64,000 nt of DNA, taken from NCBI GenBank assembly GCA_016794625.1, contig JAEUGY010000054.1, positions 1-64,000 on the forward strand, given 5' to 3'. Positions 52,591-61,186 of this stretch are shown piece by piece. Every line of letters starts with the position of its first letter. The first letter of the stretch is position 1. Position numbers and translations under genes: made by a program. The notes under the pieces are model-generated. The model was not told the DNA's origin and did not search any database. It saw only the letters and a list, made by a program, of their open reading frames with translations. This stretch comes from Opitutaceae bacterium. GTDB taxonomy: Bacteria; Verrucomicrobiota; Verrucomicrobiia; Opitutales; Opitutaceae.

Positions 52591-53631
52591 ATGAGTGAAC
52601 CGACCGACTCCGCCCCATCCCAGTCCAAGCGTGTGCTGGCCTTTGCCGCCCGACTGGTCGCCCTGGTCTGCGTTTATCTCTTCTTTGCCGTCCTCACGCC
52701 CGGCAGCAAAGGTTTCACCTCGGACGCCAATACACAGCTGATGTTACAGGACATTGCCGTCGTGGCGATGTGCGCGATCGGCATGACCCTTGTCATCATC
52801 GCCGGCGGAATTGACCTGTCGGCCGGCTCGACCATTGCGCTGGCGATGATCACGACCGCGTATGTACTCAACCTCGGGCCCAAGGGCGCGGAATGGGTGC
52901 GCAGCTCTCCTCATCTCATGCCCATCCTTGCGGTGCTCGCCGCCATGACGGTCGCTGGAACCGTGGGGTTGATCAACGGCCTGCTGGTGACCTCGTTGCG
53001 CATGGTGCCGTTTATCGTCACGCTCGGCACGATGCAGATGGCACGCGGCCTCGCAAAGCTTGTCGCCAACGAACAGAACATCTATCCCCCGTCGGACGTG
53101 GTCGGCGATCTGTGGATCGCTCGCCTGCTCGATCCCGCGCGGACCGTGTTCACCTTCCCGTTTTTGCCCGCCGCCGTCTGGCTGGTCATCCTCTGCGCAT
53201 TGCTGGCGTCGTTGTTTCTGCGTTACACCCGGCTGGGACGGCACGCGTTCGCCGTGGGTTCAAACGAAAAGACAGCGGTGCTTTGCGGAGTGCCCGTGTT
53301 GCGCACCAAACTCGCCGTGTACCTGATCAGCGGCCTCTTCAGCGGACTTGCGGGCATCATTTTCTTTGCCCGGCTGGGCGGCATCGGACAACCGACCGAG
53401 GCGATCGGCTACGAGTTGTTTGTGATCGCCGCCGTGGTCATCGGCGGCGCCAGCCTGCTGGGCGGACGCGGGACCGTGCTCGGCACAATGATCGGTGCGC
53501 TGATCATCACCATCCTGCGGAACGGGGGCGTGAAGATGGGCTGGCCCCAGTACACCCAGGAAATCGTCATGGGGGCGGTCATTGTCGTGGCGGTGGCCAT
53601 CGACAACCTGAGGAACCGTCGACGGACCTGA
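52591..53631 (+). CDS. sugar ABC transporter permease (RbsC-like)
   Basis: This 346-residue BPD_transp_2 permease has about eight to ten membrane helices. Family motifs are AIGMTLVIIAGGIDLSAGSTIAL, GLINGLLVTSLRMVPFIVTLGTMQMARGLA, RHAFAVGSNEKTAVLCGV and the late IAAVVIGGASLLGGRGTVLGTMIGALII. Together with the RbsA- and RbsB-like proteins it forms a complete monosaccharide importer. It is the last gene of the AraC-adjacent operon; a 97-bp gap separates it from the next gene. Confidence 0.95.
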   Translation: MSEPTDSAPSQSKRVLAFAARLVALVCVYLFFAVLTPGSKGFTSDANTQLMLQDIAVVAMCAIGMTLVIIAGGIDLSAGSTIALAMITTAYVLNLGPKGAEWVRSSPHLMPILAVLAAMTVAGTVGLINGLLVTSLRMVPFIVTLGTMQMARGLAKLVANEQNIYPPSDVVGDLWIARLLDPARTVFTFPFLPAAVWLVILCALLASLFLRYTRLGRHAFAVGSNEKTAVLCGVPVLRTKLAVYLISGLFSGLAGIIFFARLGGIGQPTEAIGYELFVIAAVVIGGASLLGGRGTVLGTMIGALIITILRNGGVKMGWPQYTQEIVMGAVIVVAVAIDNLRNRRRT

Positions 53632-53728
53632 GGGATGGATTCCGGGCGGCCGCGTCGTCCACGAGGTCAGGGCGAGCCACCGGGAGAATGGCTTTGAAAC
53701 CGCTGCGTGCGAGCGCCAGGCTGGATCG

Positions 53729-54217
53729 GTGAAAATCCGAGTCATTGCCACAGGCGGTACCATCGACAAGGTCTACTTTGACGCGGCGAGCACGTACGAC
53801 GTCGGTGAACCCCAGGTCGGTCCCCTCTTCCAGGAAGCCAACGTCACCTTCGACTACGTGGTGGAATCGGTCCTGCAAAAGGACAGTCTGGCCATGACGG
53901 ACGAGGACCGGAAGCTCATCCGGGAACGGGTGTTGGCGGCCCCCGAAACGCACCTTCTGATCACGCATGGCACCGATACAATGACGACGACAGCGGAATG
54001 GCTCTCCGGCATCAGCGAAAAAGTCATCGTCTTTACCGGCTCCATGCTACCCGCTCGGTTTCGCACCAGTGATGCGTTGTTCAATCTAGGATGTGCCGTG
54101 GGCGCGCTCCAGGTCCTGCCTCCGGGGGTCTATATCGCCATGAACGGCCAGATTGCTCCGGCCGGCTCCTTGCGGAAGAATCGCGCCCTGAGCCGCTTTG
54201 AACGGAAGGAACCTTGA
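53729..54217 (+). CDS. single-domain asparaginase-like protein
   Basis: This 162-residue protein has only the N-terminal half of an asparaginase. The first catalytic threonine is in ATGGTIDK near the start, and the second Thr-Asp pair is in ITHGTDTMTTTAEWL; GSMLPA follows where the catalytic lysine region of full-length enzymes lies. The C-terminal domain that completes the dimer active site is absent, and the coding end is not a visible truncation. Small stand-alone versions of this domain are known. The start is GTG. Whether it hydrolyses asparagine is uncertain. Confidence 0.8.
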   Translation: MKIRVIATGGTIDKVYFDAASTYDVGEPQVGPLFQEANVTFDYVVESVLQKDSLAMTDEDRKLIRERVLAAPETHLLITHGTDTMTTTAEWLSGISEKVIVFTGSMLPARFRTSDALFNLGCAVGALQVLPPGVYIAMNGQIAPAGSLRKNRALSRFERKEP

Positions 54218-54221
54218 TTGG

Positions 54222-55037
54222 TCAACCGGGTCGACCCAGCGGCCTGTCGGAAGCCACCGCCAGGGGCGGTTTACCGGGGATTGGCGGCAATCCGCGGAGT
54301 TGGAATCGCCCCCCGGCCATCGCCATCGACTCGAGCCAGGCGAGTCGCAACGCGGACGTGGTGACATGACGTTGGGGCGGTTGCCGCAGAGCCACGCGAC
54401 CGTCCTGAGTGGAAACGTCGAGCCAGCCCCATCCGACCGGCACTTCATGCGGTTCGATCAGCCCGGCCGTGGTCACAAGATAAAGGTAATCCGCGGCGTG
54501 GTAGCGATGGAGGCGCGCAAACTTCACGCTTCGTACCAGTTTCCGCTGCCGGATCTCAAGGTCGCGCTGCAAACGCTCGAGTCCATCGTGACGGAGTCCA
54601 CGGAGATCATAGTCGTCGTAGTCTGGAAACAGGGCGGCGCCTCGCCGCAGGTCGGGACGATGTGCAGCCACGAGGGAGGTCAACGTCTTGAGTCGGTCGG
54701 CACACTCCGCCGTCTCGCAACGCAAGGTCGGTTCATCCGCTTCGTCCCGCAGAAAATCGGATCGCGCCTGCTTGCACTCGAAAAGAGCCACGACCCCGCC
54801 GTCGGCGCACGGATGTCGCGACGCCGCCGCTACATCGGCGCGATAGGGACTCGCGGGCACCCGCACCTCAAACCCGAGCACGGGAAAGCGGTTTTCCAGC
54901 GCCCATTCACCCGCAGCGCGCTTGAGGGCCCGGTGAACCGCAGACTCGGACGTGGCACCCCGGCGGGCGGTGGTTGACGCGACCGGCGACGGACCGGTTG
55001 GTTCACGGCCCGCATGCTCCGGGTTGCTGGCGGCCAT
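54222..55037 (-). CDS. MmcB-like PD-(D/E)XK nuclease-fold protein, SOS-linked
   Basis: This 271-residue protein has an early helical part with SAVHRALKRAAGEWALENRFPV, then a PD-(D/E)XK core: Glu57, Asp68 in SPYRADVAAA and Glu87-x-Lys89 in ALFECKQARSDFLRD. This matches the MmcB family, which in Caulobacter is SOS-induced and gives mitomycin C resistance. Family members are often shorter (about 150 residues); here there is an additional C-terminal region of about 120 residues. It lies 30 bp downstream of lexA on the same strand, so it should be induced by DNA damage. The exact substrate is unknown. Confidence 0.75.
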   Translation of the reverse strand: MAASNPEHAGREPTGPSPVASTTARRGATSESAVHRALKRAAGEWALENRFPVLGFEVRVPASPYRADVAAASRHPCADGGVVALFECKQARSDFLRDEADEPTLRCETAECADRLKTLTSLVAAHRPDLRRGAALFPDYDDYDLRGLRHDGLERLQRDLEIRQRKLVRSVKFARLHRYHAADYLYLVTTAGLIEPHEVPVGWGWLDVSTQDGRVALRQPPQRHVTTSALRLAWLESMAMAGGRFQLRGLPPIPGKPPLAVASDRPLGRPG

Positions 55038-55067
55038 GGTTACCTCGGTTCTCTGAGGCCCACTTCG

Positions 55068-55676
55068 TCACCGCGTCACGCGACGGAGCAGGCCGACCAG
55101 TACGCCCTGCGCTTCAAGTCGCTCCACCGGGACAATGTCCGGGAAAGCCGCATTTTCCGCCCGCAAGACCGGCTTTCCATGTACCAGCACGTAACGCTTC
55201 AGCGTCGTCGCACCATCCACCAACGCGGCTACGATTTCCCCCGGGCGTGGTTCGCGACGTTCAAACACGCCGACGTCCCCCGGACAGATGTGCACGTCGA
55301 TCATGGACTCGCCGCTGATCTCCAGCGCCCAAACCCGGTGGGATCGATCTCCGGTGACGCCAAAGACCGAAGGATCCAGCGCTATCGAGCGCAGAGCTTC
55401 CGGACCCGTCGCGGAGGGGTGCCCCGCCGGAATGGTGCCGAACACAGAAACGTCAAAAAGCCGACCTTGGATCTCCGCCGCCTTGATCCCCCACGACCCG
55501 TCGGCCAATTGCTCAACGGAGCCTTTGGTCGCGAGTGACTTCAGGTGCCGAATCACGGAGGTCTGTGAGGCGAAACCAAACTGCTTCTGAATGATGCGCG
55601 TCGAAGGCGGAACCGTATTCTGCCGTTGGTATTCGCTGATGAAAGCGAGGATCTCCTCTTGTCGGTCGGTCAACAT
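55068..55676 (-). CDS. lexA: LexA SOS repressor
   Basis: This 202-residue repressor and autoprotease has a winged HTH at about 1-65 (LTDRQEEILAFI, PPSTRIIQKQFGFASQTSVIRHLKSL). The self-cleavage site Ala84-Gly85 lies in GTIPAGHP. The catalytic Ser124 is in ISGESM and Lys160 in TTLKRY. I chose ATG 55676 because MLTDRQ is the family's usual start and the operators lie immediately upstream. Two TGTTC-N4-GAAC boxes precede it, indicating autoregulation. The downstream MmcB-like gene shares the transcript. Confidence 0.96.
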   Translation of the reverse strand: MLTDRQEEILAFISEYQRQNTVPPSTRIIQKQFGFASQTSVIRHLKSLATKGSVEQLADGSWGIKAAEIQGRLFDVSVFGTIPAGHPSATGPEALRSIALDPSVFGVTGDRSHRVWALEISGESMIDVHICPGDVGVFERREPRPGEIVAALVDGATTLKRYVLVHGKPVLRAENAAFPDIVPVERLEAQGVLVGLLRRVTR

Positions 55677-55680
55677 GGCG

Positions 55681-55694
55681 TGTTCATTTGAACC
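55681..55694. promoter_or_regulatory. LexA box, proximal copy
   Basis: TGTTCATTTGAACC matches TGTTC-N4-GAACA with one mismatch at the last base. It is 5 bp upstream of the lexA start codon, so a bound repressor would block transcription or elongation into lexA. Confidence 0.65.
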
Positions 55695-55710
55695 GTGTTC
55701 ATCCGAACAC
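55695..55710. promoter_or_regulatory. LexA box, distal copy
   Basis: GTGTTCATCCGAACAC is a perfect inverted repeat (GTGTTC-N4-GAACAC) containing TGTTC-N4-GAACA. I recall this as the motif described for Verrucomicrobia LexA. It lies directly next to the proximal box, with centres 15 bp apart. Confidence 0.8.
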
Positions 55711-55786
55711 AACCTGACTGCGTGGCAAGCTACAATTGACTGAATTCCCGGCCACGTCGGGATAATCGGACTGACCCCGCGTCCAA

Positions 55787-56812
55787 TCAGGGCCGGTTCG
55801 CGGCGCCGTGGTCCCGGGCGTAGTGCTCCTTGAGCAGGTCGCGGCCAAAATCAGCTTCCGGATCACGCCAGACGGCGTGCACATGGTTCGCCCCGTTTTG
55901 TACATTGTCGTACTCGATGACAAAGGTGGGCCCTTGGACACGATAGTAGTGGGGCGCGCCTTTCTCGAGACCTCCAGCCCAGCAGAAGTACACCCGATCC
56001 CAACCGGCGGCGGCGATTTTTTGCAGGTCCACCTGGGCGACATCATCACGATGACGTTGCACATAGGCGCGAACCAAGGCCTTCAAGCGGGTCTGTTGGG
56101 CGGGAGTCATCCGGGAAAAGGGAACTCCTTGGGGCGCTTCGAGCACAACACGCGCTTGATTCGACGTGAGAATGTCCTTGGGGGCCTGGTCGGAAATCAC
56201 GGCCACGGCCCGTTGTGAGGAGTCGAGTTCGTTCAAGAGATCGCGCCCCAAGTCTTCCAAGGCGCCCAACGCGCGCTGTCCCTTCTTCGGCCCACTGCGC
56301 ACTTCCGCGGGGTTCGAGCCGAAGAAGGAGGGAGTGGTCGATACGTGGGTTGAACCCACCAAGGTGAAATTAACGGAGAGGTGATGCCCCTCAAATCGCC
56401 ATCCCCAGATACCGTCAGGCGAGGGCGTACCGAACACGGTGACCGTATAAAGACCGGCATCGCGGCGGGCAGAGCCCTCCAGTTCGAACAGGACTCGCTC
56501 CAACGCCATGATCGCCTCGACCTGTAGGTGTCCTCGATCGCTCAATCCAGCGCGCAACAGGGCGAGCGCTTTTTCACGCTGCTCGGGGGTCATCTCCTTC
56601 AGCGCGAGCCCGTTTCGTTCCTTCGGGACGAAGTGCCAATTCTCTCGTTCCGCATCCTTGACTCCATAGGTCGCACGCCGCGCCTGATCCGCCGGCAAGG
56701 TCGCGAGAAATGCCAGGGCCGCCTCGGACAGCTCGCGCGATGCTGTGTGCGCCGGCGAACGAAGGGGAAGCAGCATTCCGCACAGAACGAGGAGCAGGGA
56801 GAGGGGTCGCAT
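55787..56812 (-). CDS. DUF3500 exported protein
   Basis: This 341-residue protein starts with a signal peptide (LLLVLCGMLLPLRSPAHTAS). It carries DUF3500 features: WHFVPKERNGLALKEM near the N-terminus, GTPSPDGIWGWRFEGHHLSVNFT in the middle, and HYYRVQGPTFVIEYDNVQNGANHVHAVWRDPEADFGRDLL at the end, with several conserved His and Asp. It should be periplasmic or secreted. The biochemical function of DUF3500 is not known to me. It is upstream of lexA on the same strand with a 110-bp gap that holds the lexA operators, so the two are probably separate units. Confidence 0.86.
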   Translation of the reverse strand: MRPLSLLLVLCGMLLPLRSPAHTASRELSEAALAFLATLPADQARRATYGVKDAERENWHFVPKERNGLALKEMTPEQREKALALLRAGLSDRGHLQVEAIMALERVLFELEGSARRDAGLYTVTVFGTPSPDGIWGWRFEGHHLSVNFTLVGSTHVSTTPSFFGSNPAEVRSGPKKGQRALGALEDLGRDLLNELDSSQRAVAVISDQAPKDILTSNQARVVLEAPQGVPFSRMTPAQQTRLKALVRAYVQRHRDDVAQVDLQKIAAAGWDRVYFCWAGGLEKGAPHYYRVQGPTFVIEYDNVQNGANHVHAVWRDPEADFGRDLLKEHYARDHGAANRP

Positions 56813-56939
56813 TCCCCAGCCTGTTCACCTGGTGGAAGAAGCACAAACCAATTGAAGCCTCGGCCACGACCGTTGCGGATACGCCGACCCTCAACGTCGA
56901 AAAAGAAAACAACCGCCTGCACTGGTGCATTGATCTCCC

Positions 56940-59288
56940 GTGACCGCAACCCTGATGATGGCTGGCATGGAAGGGATCAATTTCATCCAGGACCTTGCGA
57001 TCGTGCTGCTCGCGGCCGGGCTGGCCGGCGCGCTGTGCAAGCGACTCGGCCTCTCTGTGGTGGTGGGCTACCTGTTTGCCGGCATGGTGATTGGTCCCTT
57101 CACTCCGCCGTTTTCGCTGGTGCTCGACGTGGGACGAATCGAGACGCTCTCGCAGGTGGGATTGGTATTCCTGATGTTCGCCATCGGCCTGGGGTTGAGC
57201 CTGACCAAACTTCGGCAGATGGGCATGTCCACGCTCATCGCCACGGGTTTGGGCGCCTTTTTCGTACTCAACCTGACTCAACTGCTCGGTCTGGCGCTTG
57301 GCTGGACCTCGTTGCAGAGCCTCTTCATCGCCGCGATGTTCATGGTCTCCAGTTCGGCGGTCATCGCGAAGATCATCGCAGATCTCAACCTGAGCCATGA
57401 ACGCCCCGGCCAACTTGCATTGGCCATCACGGTGCTGGAGGACGTGGTGGCGGTCATGATGCTCGCGATCCTGGGCTCACAAGCCTCCGGAGTCTCCTCC
57501 GGCACCGAAGATCTCGGAGGCTTGCTGGCCAGTCTGAGCGCGTTTGTCGTTGTGTTGGTCATGGTCGGCCTCTTTTTCGTGCCGCGCATCCTGCGTCGCC
57601 TGGAGGCCAAGGCTGACCCGGAGCTGCAGACGATCATCATCGCGGGTGTGCTGCTGCTGATGGCGCTCTTGGCGGTGAAAGCCGGGTATTCGCTCGCACT
57701 CGGAGCGTTCCTGCTCGGGGCGATTGTTGCGGAGATGCCCCAGCGGCGGGGGGTCGAGCGTGCGTTTGTCGGCATGCGCGACATTTTCAGCAGCGTGTTC
57801 TTCGTCGCCATCGGCATGATGATCGATGTCCGCCTGATGTGGGACGTCTGGCCCTGGATCATCGGCCTGGGACTCTTCACCCTGGTGGTGCGGGCCGTGG
57901 CCACCAGCGCCGCACTGGCCTTGATCGGCACGCCTTCGCGACAGGCGCGTCGGGCCGGTCTCGCACTCACGCCACTGGGGGAATTCACCTTCGTCATCGC
58001 ACAGCTGGGAGTGGGCGCAAAGGTCCTGCCGGCCCCCTACTACCCCATCGCCGTGGGCGTTTCCCTGCTGACCGTACTGGTCGCTCCGATCCTGAATCGT
58101 CACGCCGATGTCGTCTTGCGCGCATTCGATGCGCTTGAACCCTCGTTCGTCCGTCGGGGTCTCACTGCCTATCAGGAGTGGTTGCACCAGCTCGGTGGAG
58201 TCCAGGGCGGACAATGGTGGCAGCTGAGCAAGAGCCGGTTGCTGCAAATTGCGCTGGAAATGCTGTTCGTCACAGGGCTCCTGATCTTCTCCGAACGCAT
58301 TTTCCGCACGCTGCAAGAGAGCGGCCTCGTCACCGGACTCGCTCCCGGCACGCTCAAACTGCTTTTCTGGTCGACCATGGCGCTGCTGGTCCTGGTGCCG
58401 CTCGTGGCCATCTGGCGGAACATCTCGACGCTCGGGCTGATCTTTGCCGAGCAGGCATCCCGGCACACCCGGCTGCCTGGTCGGGTGGTGGAAACAGCGC
58501 TCAAGGTTCTGTGCGGGCTGGGTCTGGCCTACTGGCTGTCTCGCATCGTACCCACGGATACCATCTCGCGCTGGGCCTGGCTGGTCATTGCCCTCGTGCT
58601 GGGTGTTGTGCTCGCCATCTTCTCCCGGCGATTGATCTATTGGCATAGTGAGTGGCAGTCGTCATTGAGCGGCGTCTTCAATTCCCAAACGACGACGGAA
58701 CAGCCGAACAGCCCGCCCTCCTGGGTCGATACTTCGGGCGACTGGAACATCAACGTCCAGGAATGCGCCCTGCCCGAACGGGTCGCCTGCGCTGGCAGCA
58801 CCCTGGCGGAGTTGGGGGTACGCTCCCGGTACGGGTGTTCCATCGTCGAGATCAACCGGCATGGCACCACCCTGATCGCTCCGGAACCGAGCCAGGTCTT
58901 GTACGCAGGGGATCGCCTGCTTCTGCTGGGCACGGCCGAGCAGATCGCGGCGGCGCGCGAGGCGCTCATGGCCGTGACTCCGCCGGGAGAGAATCCGTCG
59001 TTTGACGAAGCGCGATTGGAGTCGGTGCGGGTACCGACGGGAGCGCACCATGGAAAGTCACTCGCCACGCTGCAGATCACGCGCCAGACCGGCGTTCTCG
59101 TGGTGGGCCACGATCGCGGCGGGCAGCGTCACATCAACCCGCCCGCGCAACAGGTGCTGCTCGAGGGCGATCATCTCCTCGTCCTCGGTTCGCCGGCCCA
59201 GATTCGCGCCTTCAAGCGCTGGCTGGTGCGCGAAGAACCTGCTCGAGACGGGCCCTTGGCCGGCGCTATCGCCCCGGCCGGTTCCTAA
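56940..59288 (+). CDS. CPA2-family cation:proton antiporter with tandem TrkA_C domains
   Basis: This membrane protein of up to 782 residues is KefB/KefC-like. The first 390 residues form the antiporter domain (LFAGMVIGPFTPPF, VSSSAVIAKIIADL, HERPGQLALAITVLEDVVAVMM and FVAIGMMIDV). Residues 430-580 add about three further hydrophobic segments in place of the NAD-binding TrkA_N domain. Two TrkA_C domains follow (about 605-690 and 700-775, each ending in a GDRLLLLGT or GDHLLVLGS strand). The start is uncertain: GTG 56940 or ATG 56955, 56958 or 56967. Its stop overlaps the convergent pgl stop. Ion specificity is unknown. Confidence 0.88.
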   Translation: MTATLMMAGMEGINFIQDLAIVLLAAGLAGALCKRLGLSVVVGYLFAGMVIGPFTPPFSLVLDVGRIETLSQVGLVFLMFAIGLGLSLTKLRQMGMSTLIATGLGAFFVLNLTQLLGLALGWTSLQSLFIAAMFMVSSSAVIAKIIADLNLSHERPGQLALAITVLEDVVAVMMLAILGSQASGVSSGTEDLGGLLASLSAFVVVLVMVGLFFVPRILRRLEAKADPELQTIIIAGVLLLMALLAVKAGYSLALGAFLLGAIVAEMPQRRGVERAFVGMRDIFSSVFFVAIGMMIDVRLMWDVWPWIIGLGLFTLVVRAVATSAALALIGTPSRQARRAGLALTPLGEFTFVIAQLGVGAKVLPAPYYPIAVGVSLLTVLVAPILNRHADVVLRAFDALEPSFVRRGLTAYQEWLHQLGGVQGGQWWQLSKSRLLQIALEMLFVTGLLIFSERIFRTLQESGLVTGLAPGTLKLLFWSTMALLVLVPLVAIWRNISTLGLIFAEQASRHTRLPGRVVETALKVLCGLGLAYWLSRIVPTDTISRWAWLVIALVLGVVLAIFSRRLIYWHSEWQSSLSGVFNSQTTTEQPNSPPSWVDTSGDWNINVQECALPERVACAGSTLAELGVRSRYGCSIVEINRHGTTLIAPEPSQVLYAGDRLLLLGTAEQIAAAREALMAVTPPGENPSFDEARLESVRVPTGAHHGKSLATLQITRQTGVLVVGHDRGGQRHINPPAQQVLLEGDHLLVLGSPAQIRAFKRWLVREEPARDGPLAGAIAPAGS

Positions 59289-60016
59289 AGGCGGGAAGCC
59301 GCCGCGTCGTCCACCAGCCACGTCACGCAGTCGGACGCCGTGGAGAGAATTTTCGCCGGCACCTGCGGCCATGGTTCCTCGCTATGAATCACGCGACGAA
59401 GGGCCTCTGCTTTGCTCTCGCCGAGCACCATGACCATGATGCTCCGGCACACGCGCAAGCCCGTGGGGGTGATGGTCAACCTCCCACCCTTTTCCCCGGC
59501 GTCGACGCAGCCAAAGAGCAGCCCGCCGTCGTCCTCGAAGAGCGGAGTGCCCGGAAAAAACGAGGCGGTGTGAGCATCTTCACCCAAGCCCAGCATGCAG
59601 ACGTCATAGGCCTTGCCTGGTCCGGCGAGCAGGAACCAGGTCTTGCGATAGGCCTCCGCGGCCTCCCGCGCTTCGTACGCGACAACCCAGGGGTGCCGGT
59701 GTTCGCGGGGGATGCTCAAGGGAGTGAGCAGGAGGCGTTCACAATGGCCGAAGTTGCTCTGTGCATGGTTCAACGGAACGAGGCGTTCGTCACTGACCGT
59801 AAAGTGGGTTTCTTCGACGAGTTCCCGCGAGAGGGCTTTCGATGCCACCAACCAGCGGAACCAATCCTGCGGCGTGGTGCCTCCGCTCATCGCCCAGGTG
59901 AAGTTTCGCGAGGCGCGTTTGGCGTGTTGCAGTCGGGCAATCTCCACCGCGCGCGCAAAAAGCGCTTCGCGGTTTCCGATCACCACTCGTCCGTAGGGGG
60001 TCGCTGTTTCAGTCAT
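59285..60016 (-). CDS. pgl: 6-phosphogluconolactonase
   Basis: Pgl hydrolyses 6-phosphogluconolactone, the second step of the oxidative pentose phosphate pathway. The 243-residue DevB-type protein has FTWAMSGGTTPQDWFRWL, FTVSDERLVPLNHAQSNFGHCERLLL, CMLGLGEDAHTASFFPGT and ITPTGLRVCRSIMVMVLGESKA. ATG 60016 gives the usual length; the frame is open for another 27 codons upstream. It is the last gene of the zwf-opcA-pgl string and its stop overlaps that of the antiporter on the other strand. Confidence 0.95.
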   Translation of the reverse strand: MTETATPYGRVVIGNREALFARAVEIARLQHAKRASRNFTWAMSGGTTPQDWFRWLVASKALSRELVEETHFTVSDERLVPLNHAQSNFGHCERLLLTPLSIPREHRHPWVVAYEAREAAEAYRKTWFLLAGPGKAYDVCMLGLGEDAHTASFFPGTPLFEDDGGLLFGCVDAGEKGGRLTITPTGLRVCRSIMVMVLGESKAEALRRVIHSEEPWPQVPAKILSTASDCVTWLVDDAAASRL

Positions 60017-60109
60017 GGAAAGGGAATCGGACTTCGGAGCCACGTTCGGTCGCGTCTGGCGGGTCCGCGCGGCGGGCCACTTCCCTACGGGCGACACAAC
60101 GCGGCACCA

Positions 60110-61096
60110 TCAATAGAACAGCGCCTCACCGAGCGCCGCCTCGGGGGACAGCAGGCTGATGGCGGTGGGAAAGTGAATGGGGTCAGCCCCAAAACGGGTC
60201 TCAAAACACGCCTGGCCCGCTTCAAAATCTCCCCGCCACTGGAATCGATTGGCACCCGAATAGCCAAACGTGACCGACAGGCGCATGCCCGTTCCCGTCG
60301 TTTCTTCCTTTACCAGGAAACGCAGATCGGTCGACGCGCCACACTCCACCAGCCGGGAAGACAGCCATCGTTGCAGGGCGTGCGCCTCCGCTGCCAGCCG
60401 TCCCACATACGCGATGTTCACTGAAAACAAGCCCTCGACCAAACGCGCGGGCGGAACTCCCGCGAGAAACTGGCCCATCGATTGACGCACGGGCAGCAGA
60501 CGGGCGGAGGCCAGATCCCGCACGAGCTCAGGACGAGGCCAGGGATGGGTCAGGGCGTCTCCCGGCACAATGGCGGTGTCAAAGATGACCCGTTTCGAGG
60601 TTCGCAGGAGGTACTGATAGTCAGCCAGACGCGAACTGAGCGAAAACCGGTGCGCCCAATAGTAGAGCGGCAGGTCGGTCGAGAGACAGACCGAGACCTG
60701 GTTTTCCAGATAGCGACGGGCCGAAACGGGGTAGCTCAATGCGACGAACTCCACGCAGCGCGTGTCTCCCTTCGATTTCCCCAGAAAACACTCCCCGTAA
60801 ACCTTGGCCCGCAGTTCCGTTACGCCTCCATCATGAGACAACGGACAAAGCACCACCACCCGGCAGGGATAACGATGGGCGAAACGGAGGGCGGTTTGAA
60901 ACTGGGTGCAACCATCGTCGGGGGTTGTCGCGAAACCAAGATGGAGGACGAGGTTGAGCTGGGTCGCCTTGACATCATCACCCGCCGCCGACGACTCACC
61001 GGGCGTCGACGGATCCGTCCAGATCTGGGCGAGGCTTTTGGAAATCGAACCCACCGGGACTTCGATTCCCGGCAGGGCGTTAAAGACTTCGGGCAT
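60110..61096 (-). CDS. opcA: glucose-6-phosphate dehydrogenase assembly/activator protein OpcA
   Basis: This protein of about 328 residues lies between zwf and pgl. OpcA-like features include the N-terminal PGIEVPVGSISKSLAQIW, a region VKATQLNLVLHLG, and RYPCRVVVLCPL. SKGDTRCVEFVALSYPV and LPLYYWAHRFSLSSRLADYQYLL resemble the OpcA G6PD-binding fold. OpcA was first described in cyanobacteria and actinobacteria as a redox-dependent activator of Zwf. Its finding in this operon fits that role. I use ATG 61096; TTG 61105 is possible. Confidence 0.85.
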   Translation of the reverse strand: MPEVFNALPGIEVPVGSISKSLAQIWTDPSTPGESSAAGDDVKATQLNLVLHLGFATTPDDGCTQFQTALRFAHRYPCRVVVLCPLSHDGGVTELRAKVYGECFLGKSKGDTRCVEFVALSYPVSARRYLENQVSVCLSTDLPLYYWAHRFSLSSRLADYQYLLRTSKRVIFDTAIVPGDALTHPWPRPELVRDLASARLLPVRQSMGQFLAGVPPARLVEGLFSVNIAYVGRLAAEAHALQRWLSSRLVECGASTDLRFLVKEETTGTGMRLSVTFGYSGANRFQWRGDFEAGQACFETRFGADPIHFPTAISLLSPEAALGEALFY

Positions 61097-61186
61097 AAGC
61101 GGCAAAGAGGAACGCCTCCCGTTGATTCCGTTCGCCCCCCGCTGCTGTCGGGCAAGTCGGAGCGAACGAAACGGGGCGTCGATGGA

